Source of the DNA: Tamlana sp. I1
GTDB taxonomy: Bacteria > Bacteroidota > Bacteroidia > Flavobacteriales > Flavobacteriaceae
NCBI RefSeq assembly: GCF_015355625.1
Contig: NZ_JACLAF010000009.1
Location: forward strand, 124,001-188,000
DNA: 64,000 bases
Direction: 5' to 3'
Shown: positions 1 through 8,894 of the stretch, in pieces
How positions within the stretch are numbered: the stretch's first letter is position 1
Layout of the letters: every line of letters begins with the position of its first letter
Position numbers and translations under genes: made by a program
The notes under the pieces: model-generated
Told to the model about the DNA's origin: nothing
Seen by the model: only the letters and a program-made list of their open reading frames with translations
Database searches by the model: none

Positions 1-80
1 TGATCTTCAGGATATGTGCCAGACTGAATTTTTTTCTTTACAAATTCATAAATTTGTTTGTACTTTTTCAACTTCTCCAT
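1..80 (-). CDS. GntR-like transcriptional regulator, N-terminal fragment cut by window edge
   Basis: Reading the minus strand from an ATG at 80-78 gives 26 codons that run off the left edge without a stop. The peptide begins MEKLKKYKQIYEFVKKKIQS and continues with Gly-Thr-Tyr-Pro. The pattern Y-x-x-I-Y-x-x-V/I-K-x-x-I-x-S-G-x-Y is how GntR-family winged-helix DNA-binding domains begin. Only the first helix is visible, so ligand and subfamily are unknown. The assignment rests on this short match and could be wrong. Confidence 0.5.
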   Translation of the reverse strand, partial: MEKLKKYKQIYEFVKKKIQSGTYPED

Positions 81-394
81 ATATATCCAATTATTTCTAA
101 CAAATATAATATTATCTTTTCTTTGTAACAATTCCTTTTTGATGTTTATCTGCTTTATGGAATCTGACTAATTTATTGATCCTGGACTTATCTAATTTTG
201 TGATTGTTTGAGTAAGTTTTTTTGTGGTTCTAACAATGAAATTATCATTAATCTATAGTGTGTAATCTACTCACTTTTGGACCTACGACACAGAACAGAA
301 ATCCAGTATAACAGACTTAAAATCCTGTATTTTTTTGTTAGTAATATTTCTTACATTTATTCCCTGAAAATTCAAACTAATTAAAATTATAAAT
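81..394. other. Intergenic region between divergent genes
   Basis: These 314 bases separate the leftward GntR-like start from the rightward M19-like gene, so both promoters should lie here. The sequence is AT-rich. I found no ORF of note, no clear TAnnTTTG box and no strong hairpin. Confidence 0.5.
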
Positions 395-2140
395 TTGGAA
401 AAACCAATTGGCGATTTACATTGTCATCCATCATTTAAACCAACTAATAACCCAGAAATAAAAGACATTTGGACCTACAAAAACAACTCCAATACTAAAG
501 ACCTCTTTCAGGGCATTTTAGGCGTTAGTCCCAGACGTTGGTTGGTAAATATTTTTGTTAAAGACTTAGCACGCTACACCCAATCTAACCTAGATAACTG
601 TTATGAAGGTAATAATAGACTGCTTTTTTTGTCTATTTACCCTATAGAGCGTCAGTTTTTAAAAGTAGACCGACCGTTTTCAACATCAACTTTCTTGCAA
701 CGGCTTATTTTAGGAAAAGTCTTTGGTATAAAATTAAAGCTAGATATCGACTCGAGAATCTTTCGAATTCTCACAGGGTTTTCAGAAGACAACGTTAATT
801 ATTATTTGAAAAATGCCTACGAATCGGAAGTTGTAGATTATTTTGATGCAGATTTAAAAACCGAATACCAATACCTTAAAAACAGCGATTTAAGTAGTTC
901 TTCTAATATTTCAGATGAAAACTGCCCATCCTTTCAATTGGTTTCTAATTACGAAGAATATTTAGAGCTTACCAACAAAAACATTATTGCAGGCATTGTA
1001 ACTATTGAAGGCATGCATGCTTTAGGGCAGTATAAAACCAGCGATTTGTTTGGAATTAAAAGCATAAACGAGCTTCAACCAGAAGCACAAACCCAGCTTA
1101 AAAACCATTTTATAACTAACGTTTCCAGACTAAAAAATAAAACAGAATTTGAGTTCACGCCCTATTTTATAACCTTTGCCCACCATTTTAACAACCTGCT
1201 TACAGGTCATGCAAAAAGCTTTGGCGAAGCAAAAAACAAATCGGTTCCAGGTTTTTCAAATGTATTTAATCAAAAAAAGGGGTTAGATCTCGGGATTAGC
1301 GATTTTGGCAAAGAACTTATTATAAATCATTTGCTTTCAAAAACAAACGGGCAACGCATTCTTATAGACACCAAACACATGTCTTTAGAAGCTCGAAATG
1401 ATTATAATGCCATTGTAAAAGACTTTAGAAGGCGCAACGATACGGTGCCCATAATTATAAGCCATACCGCCATTAACGGAATTTCAACACGTGCTAAAGC
1501 TGCCGAAAAAGAAGACACCAATCAGCTCGATAAAAACTCATACGTTAGCCGTTGGGACATTAATGTAACCGATGAAGATATTATTGATGTGTTTGAATCT
1601 GAAGGTATTATTGGTGTTTGTATGCACGACGGAAGAATGCCAGGAGGGAAGTTTAAAGCCTTACTTAAAGGCTATAAAAAAGGTAACATTCAAAAGGAAT
1701 CGGTAAGCAGGCTGCATACTCAAATGTTTTTAACAAATGTATTTCATATTGTGAAAATTAATTTAAAACACATTAGAAAACATAATGAACAACATCCAGA
1801 AGCTTGTATTCCTGAAGTTGATGCTTGGAAAACCATGTGTTTAGGTTCCGACAACGATGGTATTGTCGATCCGTTCGATAATTTTAGTACCGCAAGTACT
1901 TTTGGAGATTTCAAACAGCGTGTTGAACAGGCTATAACTTGTAATTTTCATAAACCTTGGAAAAAATTTAGAATACTTTGTATAGAAGAGGATTCGTACC
2001 ACTTTTTTAATGAAACAGAACTCCAAGATTTAATGCAAGGCTTAAGTCCTGAAGCGATTTCCGATAAAATATTTTCTGATAACATTCAACACTTTTTGTC
2101 TAAATTCTATACGAAAGCGTATTTAAATGATGACGTGTAA
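395..2140 (+). CDS. M19-like (membrane dipeptidase-type) metallohydrolase
   Basis: This 581-residue protein resembles the amidohydrolase fold of peptidase family M19. Candidate metal ligands are an H-x-H motif near the N-terminus (DLHCHP), a Glu in TIEGMHALG, His in AHHFNN and GHAKSF, a His in IISHTA and an Asp in GSDNDGI. It is longer than classical renal dipeptidases (about 400 residues). I see no signal peptide, so it may act in the cytoplasm. The start is TTG at 395; the frame opens at 368 and no ATG lies between, and the H-x-H motif follows at once, so the start must be near here. Two small genes follow at 23 and 15 bp, suggesting one transcript. The substrate cannot be read from the sequence. 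Confidence 0.72.
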   Translation: MEKPIGDLHCHPSFKPTNNPEIKDIWTYKNNSNTKDLFQGILGVSPRRWLVNIFVKDLARYTQSNLDNCYEGNNRLLFLSIYPIERQFLKVDRPFSTSTFLQRLILGKVFGIKLKLDIDSRIFRILTGFSEDNVNYYLKNAYESEVVDYFDADLKTEYQYLKNSDLSSSSNISDENCPSFQLVSNYEEYLELTNKNIIAGIVTIEGMHALGQYKTSDLFGIKSINELQPEAQTQLKNHFITNVSRLKNKTEFEFTPYFITFAHHFNNLLTGHAKSFGEAKNKSVPGFSNVFNQKKGLDLGISDFGKELIINHLLSKTNGQRILIDTKHMSLEARNDYNAIVKDFRRRNDTVPIIISHTAINGISTRAKAAEKEDTNQLDKNSYVSRWDINVTDEDIIDVFESEGIIGVCMHDGRMPGGKFKALLKGYKKGNIQKESVSRLHTQMFLTNVFHIVKINLKHIRKHNEQHPEACIPEVDAWKTMCLGSDNDGIVDPFDNFSTASTFGDFKQRVEQAITCNFHKPWKKFRILCIEEDSYHFFNETELQDLMQGLSPEAISDKIFSDNIQHFLSKFYTKAYLNDDV

Positions 2141-2163
2141 CAGCCAGTAATCAAACAACTTAT

Positions 2164-2532
2164 ATGGGGAAATTTTACAAAATAATTCTCGTAATTATTT
2201 TAATAATTAGCACTGGAAATTTACTAAAAAACCTATTTAACGACCATGCTTTAAATAGGATTCTAGAAAATTTAGAGCTCACTAAACAAAGTTTAAACGC
2301 TGCTATGTTATCCAATAATAAAGCGCAAGACGAAATAAAAATCATGCAAATTCGGCTAAGCGCTTTTAAAACTAAAAATGAAGCCCTGCAAAACGAAATA
2401 GACATAATTAATTTAGAGGCCGAACGCTTAAAAGTGCTCACCTTAGAACGACGCGACGAAATAGATTTAGAGCTTAAAACCAAAAGAGAACGCATACTAA
2501 TACTACAAAACAAAGACCAGGCATTGGATTAG
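2164..2532 (+). CDS. Membrane-anchored coiled-coil protein, function unknown
   Basis: The 122-residue product has one hydrophobic segment near residues 5-20 followed by a long Leu/Glu/Lys-rich heptad pattern (about residues 30-115), typical of a coiled coil. It looks like a single-pass protein with a rod-like soluble part. It lies 23 bp after the M19-like gene and 15 bp before another envelope protein, so the three are probably co-transcribed. No family was recognised. An antisense frame of similar length (2175-2513) looks like a shadow produced by the coiled-coil codon pattern. Confidence 0.6.
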   Translation: MGKFYKIILVIILIISTGNLLKNLFNDHALNRILENLELTKQSLNAAMLSNNKAQDEIKIMQIRLSAFKTKNEALQNEIDIINLEAERLKVLTLERRDEIDLELKTKRERILILQNKDQALD

Positions 2533-2547
2533 TTATACACAGTCCTT

Positions 2548-3117
2548 ATGAACAAAATCTACATAGTTTTAATATTTATTTTTTCAATAAACAACATGCT
2601 ATTTTGCCAAAGCGCTGTAGAAATAGTAGCAGATACCACAACTATTTATAGCGGATATTCAACAGAATTAGAGAAGCCCATTGTAATAAACGGCTTTACT
2701 TTTATGAAAAACAGTGCCGATGTAAAACTTTATGTTTTTAATGAACAAAGCTATAATCATTTTCAAGAGTTAAGGAAGTTTCTAAAAGAAAACAGCAGTT
2801 TTAAAACACACGACATTATTGAAGAATTAAATAATACCATTGCCAAAAACCATTATTTGTACACCAATTTGTCTAAAAAATGTAAAGCTCAGCAACTTCT
2901 GTTTAATGAAACTACTAACGACTTTGAGCAGCATTTAAACACATTAGAACAAACGGTTAATCTCACTCAAAATTCATTAATTCAAGCCAATACCACTTTA
3001 GAAATCGCTACCGAAGAACTAAAAGCCTATCGAAAAAAACAATTCTGGAAAAACTTTGGATACGTGGGTGGGGGAGTTGCAGCAGGGTTGATTATGGGGT
3101 TTTTGATGGCTAATTGA
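2548..3117 (+). CDS. Exported protein with C-terminal membrane segment, function unknown
   Basis: This 189-residue protein begins with a signal peptide (hydrophobic core at residues 4-18, probable cleavage after the Cys-Gln near residue 21). The middle part is helical with Gln/Asn/Leu heptads, probably a coiled coil. A Gly-rich hydrophobic stretch closes the protein (FGYVGGGVAAGLIMGFLMAN), which could be a membrane anchor. It follows the coiled-coil membrane protein by 15 bp. The two may form an envelope complex, but this is inference and no family was recognised. Confidence 0.6.
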   Translation: MNKIYIVLIFIFSINNMLFCQSAVEIVADTTTIYSGYSTELEKPIVINGFTFMKNSADVKLYVFNEQSYNHFQELRKFLKENSSFKTHDIIEELNNTIAKNHYLYTNLSKKCKAQQLLFNETTNDFEQHLNTLEQTVNLTQNSLIQANTTLEIATEELKAYRKKQFWKNFGYVGGGVAAGLIMGFLMAN

Positions 3118-3389
3118 TGATTATATATAAAATCGAAACATCCACTTGTTTTTTGCATCATTTCTAAAAATTAACAACCCATTTTTTGCCCCGTCGAATG
3201 TTTATTTGCTGTTAATAAGTTTTTTAAAAAACAGGAAAATTAACTATACCCATAAACGCATAACATGTAAATTTATTCCCTCAAATCATACTATTAATAC
3301 TACATGCTAACTATTGCTTTTTGTTGTTATTCTTTATTTCATATTTCAAGCTAGCATACTTACAATAAACACATTATACAAATCCTTTT

Positions 3390-6300
3390 ATGTTATTTAC
3401 CAGAAAAATTATTCCTTTTGCCTTATTTTTAATTGTACTTGCTTGTAAAAAGGAAGCACCTAGTATCACCCCAGAAAATATCTATAAATTTAATGATTAC
3501 GTGTCTGAGGTGACATCGGGTATTATTTCTACAAATTCTGAAATAAAAATTGTTTTAATGCAGCCTGTATCAGATTGGACGGCTAATATTGAACTGGATA
3601 ATTCCATATTAAAAATAAGTCCAAATGTAAACGGAAAAGTGGTTGTTTTAAATAATAGAACTCTTGCTTTTGTTCCAAATGAACGATTAGAGCAAGATAC
3701 GAGATACCGTTTAAAATTAGATTTAGGAGCTTTACAAGAGGTGCCAAAAGACTTTGAAACTTTTGAGTTTGACGTTAAAACTATAAAGCAGGATATACAT
3801 GTTTCAACCAACTATTTACAATCCTATTCGAATGACTGGCAGTATATTGAAGGTGTTATAAAATCCAGTGATGATATTTCTGTAGTTACAGCGCAAAAGT
3901 TAGTGACAGCTAAACAAGAAGGAAAACCACTACACGTCAAAATCGTTTCAAATAATCCAATGGGTAAGCATTTTAAGTTTATTATTGATAGCGTACAACG
4001 CTTCGAAAACAATAGCGAAGTCGCTATTAGTTGGGACGGAGAACCTTTTAAAATTGATAGTGAAGGTGATTATGATTTTGAAATTATAGGAAAAAATAAT
4101 TTTGAAGTTGTTGGTGTAAATGTTGTTGATGGGGGCAACCAAAAGCATATTGAAGTAAATTTTTCAGATCCATTAGATTTAAATCAAAACCTAAGTGGTT
4201 TAGTTGCATTACAGGATATGACTTTAAACTTTACTATAGATGGGAACGTATTAAAAATCTACCCAGAAAGTACACCTGATGGTGTTTACAATTTGGAAAT
4301 TTACAGAGGTATTAAAAGTGTTGATGGTTATAAAATAAAGCAAAATGTAACCAAAGAAGTTACTTTTGAATCCTTCAAACCAGAGGTCCGTTTATTACAA
4401 AACGGAACCATTTTACCAACTTCTGAAGATTTAAAATTTAATTTTGAAGCAGTAGCTTTAAAAGCGGTAGATATAACCGTAATAAAAATTTATGAAAACA
4501 ACGTTTTACAGTTTCTGCAAGACAATGAGTTAAATGGTGATCAAGATTTAAAAAAAGTTGCCCGACCCATAGCCAAAAAAACTATTAAACTAGAGGATTA
4601 TTCATCAAAACTAAATACCTGGCAAGCCTATTCTATCGATTTAAAAACCATTATAAACCCAAATCCAGGTGCTATTTATAGGGTACAGATTTCTTTTAAA
4701 AAAAGCTACTCATTGTTTGAATGTCATGATAACGGAAACGATGATGATATAGAGGAGGAAGCAGATAATTATGATACTGAAGATGCCGAAACTAGTTATT
4801 GGGATTCCGATTATTATTCTGAAGACTATTCTTGGAGAGATAGTGACAACCCGTGTAGTAAATCCTATTATTCAAACAAAAAAGTAAGTGCTAATATTTT
4901 GGCTAGCAATTTGGGGGTTACGGTTAAAAAAGGGCAAGATGGTTCTTACTTTGTAGCCGTTAGTGACCTTATTAATACAAATCCTGTAGCTAATGTTTCA
5001 GTAGTATTTTACAATTATCAACAACAAGTTATAGGCAAGCAAGAGACTAACAACGACGGCCAATTAACCTTTGATGCTACTAGTCCTGTTTATTTTGTAG
5101 TAGCAACAAAGGATAAACAATCTACTTATGTAAAACTTAAAGATGGCAACGTACTTTCTGTTAGTAAGTTTAATGTTTCTGGAGTAAGTTTAAAGCGTGG
5201 GTTAAAAGGCTTTATTTATGGTGAACGTGGTGTTTGGAGACCCGGAGACACCTTGTTTTTATCGTTTATGTTAAATGATAAATCCAATAAGCTTCCAAAA
5301 GAGCATCCTGTAAAACTTGAATTGTTTAATCCTCAGGGAACTGTGGTTTACCGACATATCGAAACTAATGGATTGAACAACTTATACCATTTTAAAGTGC
5401 CAACGAGTCCAGATGATCCAACAGGAAATTGGGGAGCAGCTATACATGTTGGTGGTGCGACATTTAGAAAGCCAATTAAAATTGAAACCATAAAACCAAA
5501 TCGTTTAAAAATTAAGGCTGATATTAATGCTGATTTAATAACGTCTCAACAGACCATTAAAGGGAAACTTAATGTGGTTTGGCTACATGGTGCAATTGCT
5601 AAAAACTTAAGCGCCGATACCCATATAAAACTATCACAAAAACATACTACATTTAAAGCTTTTCCTAGTTTTGAATTTAATGACCCAACCCGCATTTTTA
5701 GTCAAGAGCAACAATTGGCTTTCAATGGTAAAACCGACGAAAACGGCAACGCTGTATTTTCTTTTAAACCAGAACTAGAAAATTTAGCTTCTGGTATGCT
5801 AAAAGCGTCATTAATAACCAAAGTCTATGAAAATGGCGGTGATTTTAGTACAGATGTTTTTAGTGTAGATTATTCACCTTTTAAATCCTATGTGGGAATT
5901 TCAACACCTAAAGGAGATGCTGCAAAAGGCATGCTGTTAACAGATGTTAAACACCGTTTCGATATTGCCACAGTAAATGAACAAGGCAAACCTATTGCGG
6001 TTTCAGATTTGGAGGTAAAAGTGTTTAAAGTTAACCAAAACTGGTGGTGGAATGAATCAGACAGCAATTTGTCTTCTTTTGATACGAGCTCAAGTCACAA
6101 CGAAATTTTCAGTAAAAACCTAAGTACCAATGCTAATGGAACAGGTTTTTTTGAATTTGAACTTAAATATCCAGATTGGGGACGCTTTTTAGTCTATATA
6201 ATTAATAAAGAGAGTGGTCATGCTACAGGAAAAACGGTATTTATAGACTGGCCAGGTTGGGCAGGAAAAGCTAGAAAAGGAGATCCTAGTGCGGCAACAA

Positions 6301-8894
6301 TGTTGTCGTTCTCTACCAACAAATCAACTTATAATGTTGGAGAAACAGCTATAGTAACCTTTCCTTCAAGTGCTACTGGTCGGGCATTGGTTACTGTAGA
6401 AACAGGCACTAAAGTATTAAAATCCATTTGGGTAAAAGCAGTTAAAGGCGATACTAAATTTGAGTTACCTATTACTAATGATATGACTCCCAACGTCTAT
6501 ATTCACATTAGTTTATTACAACCACATAAGAACACCAAAAACGATTTACCAATAAGAATGTATGGTGTTTCTGGAATTACTGTGGAAAACCCAGAAACTA
6601 AATTGTCGCCTCAAATTAATATGCCCGATGTATTACGTCCGGAAAGTAAAGTCACCGTAAAAATCAATGAGAAGAACGGCAAACCCATGACATATTCTAT
6701 TGCGGTTGTTGATGAAGGCTTATTAGATCTTACACGATATAAAACACCTAATCCTTGGGAAGTTTTTTATAAGAAACAGGCTTTAGGTGTAAAAACTTGG
6801 GATATTTATGATGCTGTAATTGGCGCGTTTGGTGGCAGTATAAATCAAGTATTTAGCATTGGTGGAGATGGTGCTATACTAATGAACAAAAACAAAAAAG
6901 CTAATAGATTTAAACCAGTTGTAGCATATTTAGGGCCGTTTGAACTTGGTAAAAATAAAACCAATTCACACAGTTTTAATATGCCTAAATATGTGGGTTC
7001 TGTACGCACAATGGTCGTGGCACACAATTCTGATGATGAAGCTTATGGTCAAACCGAAAAAGCAACACCTGTAAGAACGCCGTTAATGGTATTAGCATCT
7101 ATGCCTAGAAAAGTAACACAAGGTGAAAAGCTACGCTTACCAATTACTATTTTTGCTTTAGAAGAAAAAATTAAAAAAGTCTCTGTATCCTTAAAGAACA
7201 ATGCTATTTTTAAAGTGATTGGTAAATCTTCACAAACTGTAAACTTTACATCGCCAGAAGAGAAAATGGTTTATTTTGATGTCGAAGTTGCTCAAAGCGG
7301 GCTTGGTACAATGGAAGTTATTGTAGCTGGTCATGGTGAAAAAGCATCCTATAGTTTAGAAGTGGATGCCGTAAACCCAAACCCAATAACTACAGAAACC
7401 ATAGATATTATTTTATCGCCAAACAGTTCGAAAACTATAAATTTTGAAACTTTTGGTGTTGTTGGAACCAATAGCGCACAACTTGAAGCATCAACATTTA
7501 AATCGCTTAATTTTAATGAACGTATGCAATATTTAATACGCTATCCGCATGGTTGTGTCGAACAAACTACGTCTAGTGTGTTCCCTCAGTTGTATTTAAA
7601 TGATGTATTTGATTTAAGTGCTGATAAGAAAGCTGAAATTCAAAAAAATATTCGAATTGGTATTGATAAATTAGCCAAGTTTCAAAAAAACAATGGAGGT
7701 TTTTCGTATTGGCAAGGAGAAACAGCTGTTGATGATTGGGCGACTAGTTATGTGGGGCACTTTTTATTAGAAGCCGAGAAGAAAGGCTATGTACTGCCAC
7801 TTAACTTAAAAAAGAATTGGATTAGCTATCAAGAAAACGTATCTAAATACTGGAAAAAGAGTAGTAGTGCTACAGATTTAGCACAAGCATACAGACTTTT
7901 TACGTTAGCTTTAGCAAACGCAAGTGATATGGCTTCTATGAACAGATTAAGAGAATCTAAAAACTTATCAAACGAAGCAAAAATCAGATTGGCAGGCGCT
8001 TATGTATTAGCGGCAAACCAAAAATCAGTAGCAACATCTATTTTAAATTCTTTATCAGAAAATCAAGTTCCTGAAGACGACGCTTATAGCAGCACTTATG
8101 GTTCATTAAATAGAAATAACGCCATGGCATTAGAAACCTATGTGTTATTAAACGACACCCCGCAAGCCAAAATATTATCAGATCAATTAGCGATTGCCTT
8201 AACCGATAAATCCTATATGAGCACACAAACTACAGCTTATAGTTTATTGGCTATAGCTAAGTATGCTAAACTTGTTGGGGGTAAAGGTGTTAAAATTGAA
8301 TACAGAAATAATGGTTCCAAAAGCAAAACGATATCAACCAATAAATCATTAGCTACTCGCGAACTTATAGTCGAAAAGGGGAAAAATAAAATCCTTTTGG
8401 AAAACAAAAAAGATAACCTTGTTTATGTTACTATTTTAAATGCAGGTATTCTACCAATTGGTGAAGAAAAGGTGATTCAACAAAACCTGCTTGGTAATAT
8501 TATTTATAAAAATGAAAAAGGTAACACCATTGAGCCTTCTAAAATTCAACAGGGAACCGATTTTATTGCAGAAATTAGCATTACCAATCAAACCAGTAAC
8601 CGTATAAAAGATATGGCGTTAACCTGTATTTTTCCATCGGGTTGGGAAATTGTAAACACACGATTTACAGATTTTGGATCCTTTGCAGAAAACAAGGTAA
8701 CTCATGAGGATATTAGAGATGATCGCAGTAATTTTTATTTCGATTTAACAGGATTGCAAACTAAAAAATTACGGGTATTATTAAATGCATCGTATCTTGG
8801 TAAATACTATTTACCAGGCATGCAATGTGAAGCCATGTACGACGATAGCTATATGTTACGAACAAAAGGCCAATGGATTGAAGTTGTTAAATAA
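3390..8894 (+). CDS. Bacterial alpha-2-macroglobulin family lipoprotein
   Basis: The 1834-residue protein is a large periplasmic protease trap of the bacterial alpha-2-macroglobulin family. A lipoprotein signal with lipobox LIVLAC places the lipidated Cys at residue 19. The thioester motif G-C-V-E-Q lies at residues 1388-1392, inside the helical thioester domain (Cys1389 and Gln1392 form the bond that captures attacking proteases). Macroglobulin beta-sandwich domains fill the first two thirds. A Cys-flanked, very acidic Asp/Glu/Tyr insert sits near residues 445-490. The gene ends inside the start of pbpC, the classical partner: the protein is thought to protect the periplasm while PBP1C repairs peptidoglycan. 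The ATG at 3390 gives a complete lipoprotein signal, so the start is secure. Confidence 0.93.
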   Translation: MLFTRKIIPFALFLIVLACKKEAPSITPENIYKFNDYVSEVTSGIISTNSEIKIVLMQPVSDWTANIELDNSILKISPNVNGKVVVLNNRTLAFVPNERLEQDTRYRLKLDLGALQEVPKDFETFEFDVKTIKQDIHVSTNYLQSYSNDWQYIEGVIKSSDDISVVTAQKLVTAKQEGKPLHVKIVSNNPMGKHFKFIIDSVQRFENNSEVAISWDGEPFKIDSEGDYDFEIIGKNNFEVVGVNVVDGGNQKHIEVNFSDPLDLNQNLSGLVALQDMTLNFTIDGNVLKIYPESTPDGVYNLEIYRGIKSVDGYKIKQNVTKEVTFESFKPEVRLLQNGTILPTSEDLKFNFEAVALKAVDITVIKIYENNVLQFLQDNELNGDQDLKKVARPIAKKTIKLEDYSSKLNTWQAYSIDLKTIINPNPGAIYRVQISFKKSYSLFECHDNGNDDDIEEEADNYDTEDAETSYWDSDYYSEDYSWRDSDNPCSKSYYSNKKVSANILASNLGVTVKKGQDGSYFVAVSDLINTNPVANVSVVFYNYQQQVIGKQETNNDGQLTFDATSPVYFVVATKDKQSTYVKLKDGNVLSVSKFNVSGVSLKRGLKGFIYGERGVWRPGDTLFLSFMLNDKSNKLPKEHPVKLELFNPQGTVVYRHIETNGLNNLYHFKVPTSPDDPTGNWGAAIHVGGATFRKPIKIETIKPNRLKIKADINADLITSQQTIKGKLNVVWLHGAIAKNLSADTHIKLSQKHTTFKAFPSFEFNDPTRIFSQEQQLAFNGKTDENGNAVFSFKPELENLASGMLKASLITKVYENGGDFSTDVFSVDYSPFKSYVGISTPKGDAAKGMLLTDVKHRFDIATVNEQGKPIAVSDLEVKVFKVNQNWWWNESDSNLSSFDTSSSHNEIFSKNLSTNANGTGFFEFELKYPDWGRFLVYIINKESGHATGKTVFIDWPGWAGKARKGDPSAATMLSFSTNKSTYNVGETAIVTFPSSATGRALVTVETGTKVLKSIWVKAVKGDTKFELPITNDMTPNVYIHISLLQPHKNTKNDLPIRMYGVSGITVENPETKLSPQINMPDVLRPESKVTVKINEKNGKPMTYSIAVVDEGLLDLTRYKTPNPWEVFYKKQALGVKTWDIYDAVIGAFGGSINQVFSIGGDGAILMNKNKKANRFKPVVAYLGPFELGKNKTNSHSFNMPKYVGSVRTMVVAHNSDDEAYGQTEKATPVRTPLMVLASMPRKVTQGEKLRLPITIFALEEKIKKVSVSLKNNAIFKVIGKSSQTVNFTSPEEKMVYFDVEVAQSGLGTMEVIVAGHGEKASYSLEVDAVNPNPITTETIDIILSPNSSKTINFETFGVVGTNSAQLEASTFKSLNFNERMQYLIRYPHGCVEQTTSSVFPQLYLNDVFDLSADKKAEIQKNIRIGIDKLAKFQKNNGGFSYWQGETAVDDWATSYVGHFLLEAEKKGYVLPLNLKKNWISYQENVSKYWKKSSSATDLAQAYRLFTLALANASDMASMNRLRESKNLSNEAKIRLAGAYVLAANQKSVATSILNSLSENQVPEDDAYSSTYGSLNRNNAMALETYVLLNDTPQAKILSDQLAIALTDKSYMSTQTTAYSLLAIAKYAKLVGGKGVKIEYRNNGSKSKTISTNKSLATRELIVEKGKNKILLENKKDNLVYVTILNAGILPIGEEKVIQQNLLGNIIYKNEKGNTIEPSKIQQGTDFIAEISITNQTSNRIKDMALTCIFPSGWEIVNTRFTDFGSFAENKVTHEDIRDDRSNFYFDLTGLQTKKLRVLLNASYLGKYYLPGMQCEAMYDDSYMLRTKGQWIEVVK

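Noticed and set aside
2175-2513. Long antisense open frame over the coiled-coil gene
   Set aside because: It mirrors the heptad codons of the sense gene, has a Ser/Ile-rich unnatural composition and no family signal.
8785-8877. N-terminal extension of PBP1C
   Set aside because: It lies fully within the macroglobulin gene and adds no signal or domain; TTG at 8878 or 8884 fits better.
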